From contig NZ_WTYU01000002.1 in assembly GCF_009827615.1 (NCBI RefSeq), forward strand, positions 417,020-481,019: a stretch of DNA of 64,000 bases, given 5' to 3'. This stretch comes from Allopontixanthobacter confluentis. Its GTDB lineage: Bacteria; Pseudomonadota; Alphaproteobacteria; Sphingomonadales; Sphingomonadaceae. Position numbers and translations under genes: made by a program. Within the stretch, counting starts at the first letter, position 1, and every line of letters starts with the position of its first letter. The notes below the pieces were generated by a model. It was not told the origin of the DNA. It saw only the letters and a list, made by a program, of their open reading frames with translations, and made no database searches. Positions 61,912 through 64,000 of this stretch are shown here, piece after piece.

Positions 61912-62220
61912 ATGCGGATCGACAGGCTGTTTTGCTATCTGCGCTTTGCCCGCACCCGCAGCCTGTCGCATCGCCTGATTGATGAAGGCCATATCCGCCG
62001 CAACGGGGTGCGCGTGTGCCGTGCCAGCCAGCCGGTTGCGGTGGGCGATGTGCTGACTTTCCCCTGGGGCAGCGGGGTCCTGGTGATCGAACTGCTGGCG
62101 CTGCCGGCGCGGCGCGGTTCGCCTGCCGAAGCGCAAAGTTTTTATCGGATGCTTGACCAGCAGGGCCAAACCGCCATAGCACCGGACAACAGTTTAACAG
62201 CCTCAGATATTCAGGACTAA
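61912..62220 (+). CDS. S4-domain RNA-binding protein (Hsp15-like)
   Basis: A 102-residue protein from the ATG at 61912, 13 bases after the helicase stop. The longer open frame from 61723 lies inside the helicase tail. RIDRLFCYLRFARTRSLSHRLIDEGHIRRNGVRV is an S4 domain followed by PVAVGDVLTFPW, as in HslR/Hsp15, which recycles stalled 50S subunits. It is the second gene of the helicase transcript and is followed after 15 bases by fdxA. Hsp15 function is by similarity only. Confidence 0.85.
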   Translation: MRIDRLFCYLRFARTRSLSHRLIDEGHIRRNGVRVCRASQPVAVGDVLTFPWGSGVLVIELLALPARRGSPAEAQSFYRMLDQQGQTAIAPDNSLTASDIQD

Positions 62221-62235
62221 GGGGAACACGCAGCC

Positions 62236-62574
62236 ATGACTTATGTCGTTACCGACGCTTGCATCAAATGCAAATATACCGACTGCGTCGAAGTTTGCCC
62301 GGTAGACTGCTTCTACGAAGGCGAAACGATGCTGGTCATCAACCCCAGCGAATGTATCGATTGCGGCGTTTGCGAACCTGAATGCCCCGCCGAAGCGATT
62401 TTGCCCGATACCGAAGACAATCTGGAAAAGTGGTTGGAACTGAACACCAAATATTCGGCTGAATGGCCCAATATCACCACCCAGAAAGATCCGCCGGAAG
62501 ATGCCGACGAACATAAGGGCGAAGAAGACAAGTTCGACAAATACTTCACGCCTGAACCGGGCGAAGGCGACTAG
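62236..62574 (+). CDS. fdxA: Ferredoxin FdxA (7Fe-8S/[3Fe-4S][4Fe-4S] type)
   Basis: A 112-residue ferredoxin. Cysteines are arranged as [19 protein letters not shown] and [16 protein letters not shown], giving one [3Fe-4S] and one [4Fe-4S] cluster as in the Azotobacter FdI/FdxA type. The C-terminal 55 residues are acidic ([17 protein letters not shown]), typical of alphaproteobacterial FdxA. An AAGGGG site precedes the ATG. It carries electrons at low potential; the partner is not known. The helicase, S4 and fdxA genes form one tight run. Confidence 0.94.
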   Translation: MTYVVTDACIKCKYTDCVEVCPVDCFYEGETMLVINPSECIDCGVCEPECPAEAILPDTEDNLEKWLELNTKYSAEWPNITTQKDPPEDADEHKGEEDKFDKYFTPEPGEGD

Positions 62575-62974
62575 ATTTTTGCGGCAACGCAGGACAGGGG
62601 CAATGGATTGCCCCTGTCTGAAACTCCTGCCCGGGCCACTGTAATGGTGTGTCCGGGCTTTGTTGTATTGGCGAGGCAGCTTGCGTTCTTTTGGCCAGCC
62701 GCCTGGGCCTTTAACGGCCAAACACCGTGGTTTGGCGCTGGATAACGCCCTCACCCAATTGTGTGATTGGCCTTAGATTCGCGAGTCTGGCAATTTTGTT
62801 GCGAATCTGCTATATAATAGTGGAACTGCTCTGGCTCACGATGGGTAGAGTTAGTATCTGGAAAGGCGCAGACCCCCAACCACAGACAATTTCCCGCTTT
62901 CCGGCGCGGTATTCCGCGGCCTGCTGGAATGGCCTCCCTATGGTTCAGGTGCTGCCCGCACGAAAGGATTTTAT
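62575..62974 (+). promoter_or_regulatory. Intergenic region upstream of carD with inverted repeat and TATAAT box
   Basis: About 400 bases without a gene. After the fdxA hairpin, AGATTCGC (62775-62782) and GCGAATCT (62801-62808) form a perfect 8-bp inverted repeat with 18 bases between. A TATAAT lies directly downstream (62813-62818), about 160 bases before the carD ATG. The repeat covers the place of a -35, as an operator would. No open frame of convincing quality is seen. The long leader between the box and carD may hold further control. Confidence 0.5.
62593..62618 (+). terminator. Perfect 12-bp hairpin after fdxA
   Basis: GACAGGGGCAAT pairs with ATTGCCCCTGTC around a two-base loop (GG), 18 bases after the fdxA stop. 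It is a strong stem but has no T-tract (TGAAACTCC follows). It is probably a transcript end or stabiliser for fdxA mRNA. Confidence 0.6.
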
Positions 62975-63508
62975 ATGGCAACCGAAGCAAACGTCTTCGA
63001 CGTTGGCGATTATGTTGTTTACCCCAAACATGGGGTGGGTCGCGTCATCGAACTGCAAAATGAAGAAATCGCCGGAATGCAGCTGGAACTGTATGTCCTG
63101 CGTTTCGAAAAAGAGCGCATGACCCTGCGTGTGCCGACCAACAAGGTCGAAGCCATCGGGATGCGCAAGCTGTCCAGCGACAAGACGCTGAAGGAAGCCA
63201 TGGAAACCCTCAAGGGCAAGCCCAAGGTCAAGCGCACCATGTGGTCCCGCCGTGCGCAGGAATATGAAGCGAAGATCAATTCGGGCGATCTGGTGTCGAT
63301 TGCCGAAGTGACGCGCGACCTGTTCCGCCCGGAAGACCAGCCTGAGCAGAGCTATTCCGAACGTCAGATTTTCGAAGCTGCGTCCAGCCGCCTTGCCCGC
63401 GAACTGGCGGCGATGGAAAAGACGGACGAGCCTGCTGCGCTCGAAAAGATTCTCGACGTGCTGCGCGAACATGCGCCGCAATATTACGAGAACACCGAAG
63501 ACGCGTAA
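62975..63508 (+). CDS. carD: CarD family transcriptional regulator
   Basis: A 177-residue CarD protein. The RNA polymerase-interacting Tudor-like domain is FDVGDYVVYPKHGVGRVIELQNEEIAGMQLELYVLRFEKERMTLRVPTNKVE-like (read in pieces: VGDYVVYPKHGVGRV, LELYVLRFEKERMTL, VPTNKVEAIGMRKL). The C-terminal helical DNA-binding domain includes MWSRRAQEYEAKINSGDLVSIAE. CarD stabilises open complexes at rRNA and other promoters. A strong terminator follows. Confidence 0.95.
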   Translation: MATEANVFDVGDYVVYPKHGVGRVIELQNEEIAGMQLELYVLRFEKERMTLRVPTNKVEAIGMRKLSSDKTLKEAMETLKGKPKVKRTMWSRRAQEYEAKINSGDLVSIAEVTRDLFRPEDQPEQSYSERQIFEAASSRLARELAAMEKTDEPAALEKILDVLREHAPQYYENTEDA

Positions 63509-63552
63509 GCGCGCGGGCCGGTCCATCGACCAGCGACATAATTCAATCGATC

Positions 63553-63580
63553 AGGGCCGTCCGAAAGGGCGGCCCTTTTT
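63553..63580 (+). terminator. Rho-independent terminator of carD
   Basis: AGGGCCGTCC (63553-63562) pairs with GGGCGGCCCT (63567-63576) around a GAAA tetraloop, with one T-G wobble, followed by TTTT. It lies 45 bases after the carD stop. Confidence 0.88.
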
Positions 63581-63658
63581 GGTGGTCAGCTTGCGAGCCG
63601 CCCGTTGCTGTATTATATCGGTAACACGCAAGAATGCAGGATTATGGAGGTAGGCAGC

Positions 63659-64000
63659 ATGTTGCAGGATTTCTTCAGGAAGATTGCGCCTATCGCAGTC
63701 GCCGCAATGTCGGTCGGGCTTTCCGGGTGCGACGAGGCAAACGTGACAGTGAATGGCGAAAGCGGCGTTCCGCTGTCAGAACTGGACATGACGGGCGATG
63801 CACCAACCGAAGTGCTGCTGGCTGGGCCTGATACTATCGTCATCACCGACGGTACGAAGCTGGCAATCGATGTGGAAGGCGATGCCAAAACCGTCGCCGC
63901 AATGCGTTTTTCGCTGAAAGACGGCACGCTGGCCATCATGCGCGCAAAAGGAAATTGGAAGGATGGCGGCAAGGCGACTGTCAATATTACCATGCCATCG
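63659..64000 (+). CDS. Lipoprotein with GIN-type (DUF2807-like) domain, partial
   Basis: The frame starts with ATG at 63659, with GGAGG eight bases upstream, and is open to the right edge (114 codons). A signal peptide with lipobox (IAPIAVAAMSVGLSGC, Cys24) is followed by a beta-strand-rich region (TEVLLAGPDTIVITDGTKLAIDVEGDAKTVAAMRF), which resembles the head GIN/DUF2807 domain of putative adhesins. An in-frame ATG at 63644 overlaps the ribosome site and is less likely. The family function is unknown. The rest of the gene is outside the window. Confidence 0.75.
   Translation, partial: MLQDFFRKIAPIAVAAMSVGLSGCDEANVTVNGESGVPLSELDMTGDAPTEVLLAGPDTIVITDGTKLAIDVEGDAKTVAAMRFSLKDGTLAIMRAKGNWKDGGKATVNITMPS

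Noticed and set aside
62821-63122. An open frame of about 130 codons in the region upstream of carD
   Set aside because: It overlaps carD in another frame, begins in the hairpin and promoter region, lacks a ribosome site and has no family features.

Overview
The window is chromosomal DNA of an alphaproteobacterium, most likely a member of the Sphingomonadales (Erythrobacteraceae-like). The basis is the combination of a TrcR/DUF1013 regulator, DUF1192 and CarD proteins, a Suv3-type helicase, a bactofilin/M23 pair, a ligase-associated exonuclease with its ATP-dependent ligase, and the order proA - aldo/keto reductase - nadD - rsfS - rlmH - envC-like - ctpA - dsbB - coq7. No rRNA, tRNA, CRISPR array, insertion sequence or prophage was seen.

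Region 1 (1-29.2 kb, all on the minus strand) is a surface-polysaccharide locus (O-antigen or capsule type) read from about 29.2 kb down past position 1. In transcription order it holds an O-antigen ligase/polymerase-like protein, an outer-membrane export lipoprotein (Wza type), a Wzc-type co-polymerase/tyrosine autokinase, a helical-repeat protein, an LhgO-type 2-hydroxyglutarate oxidase, the WbpB-WbpD-WbpE set for 2,3-diacetamido uronic acid, an SDR epimerase, a second DegT aminotransferase, an AsnB amidotransferase, a hexapeptide acyltransferase, a methyltransferase, a WbpG-type N-acetyl sugar amidotransferase (broken by a one-base frameshift), a CE4 deacetylase, a formyltransferase, HisH2 and HisF2 (acetamidino formation), an unrecognised polytopic membrane protein, Wzx, Wzy, the FnlA/RmlD-like/FnlC set for an L-amino sugar, a WbuB-like glycosyltransferase and a partial second GT4 glycosyltransferase. 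Most neighbours overlap by a few bases or are a few bases apart, so the locus looks translationally coupled. It predicts a polymer with a Man(2NAc3NAm)A-like or related uronic acid carrying acetamidino and perhaps formyl groups, an L-QuiNAc/FucNAc-type residue and possibly a uronamide. The initiating phosphoglycosyltransferase and further glycosyltransferases are not in the window.

Region 2 (29.4-34.2 kb) supplies nucleotide sugars: a TviB/WbpO-type UDP-HexNAc 6-dehydrogenase and a UDP-glucuronate 4-epimerase on the plus strand, converging on WecC and WecB on the minus strand. These could feed UDP-GlcNAcA to WbpB and provide UDP-ManNAc(A).

Region 3 (34.2-48.5 kb) is mostly housekeeping: a secreted protein, Coq7, DsbB, CtpA, an EnvC-like amidase activator, RlmH, RsfS, NadD, an aldo/keto reductase and ProA; then an M23 endopeptidase overlapping a bactofilin, an acyl-CoA synthetase, TrcR and a quinone oxidoreductase.

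Region 4 (48.6-64 kb) holds a DUF1192 protein, ClpA, the exonuclease/ligase pair, a DUF1275 membrane protein, then a minus-strand run of DUF167, gamma-carbonic anhydrase, GNAT, HemB and an M23 protein. This is divergent from the Suv3-like helicase, S4-domain protein, ferredoxin FdxA, CarD and a lipoprotein cut by the right edge. Candidate operators (palindromes) and hairpin terminators are listed separately.
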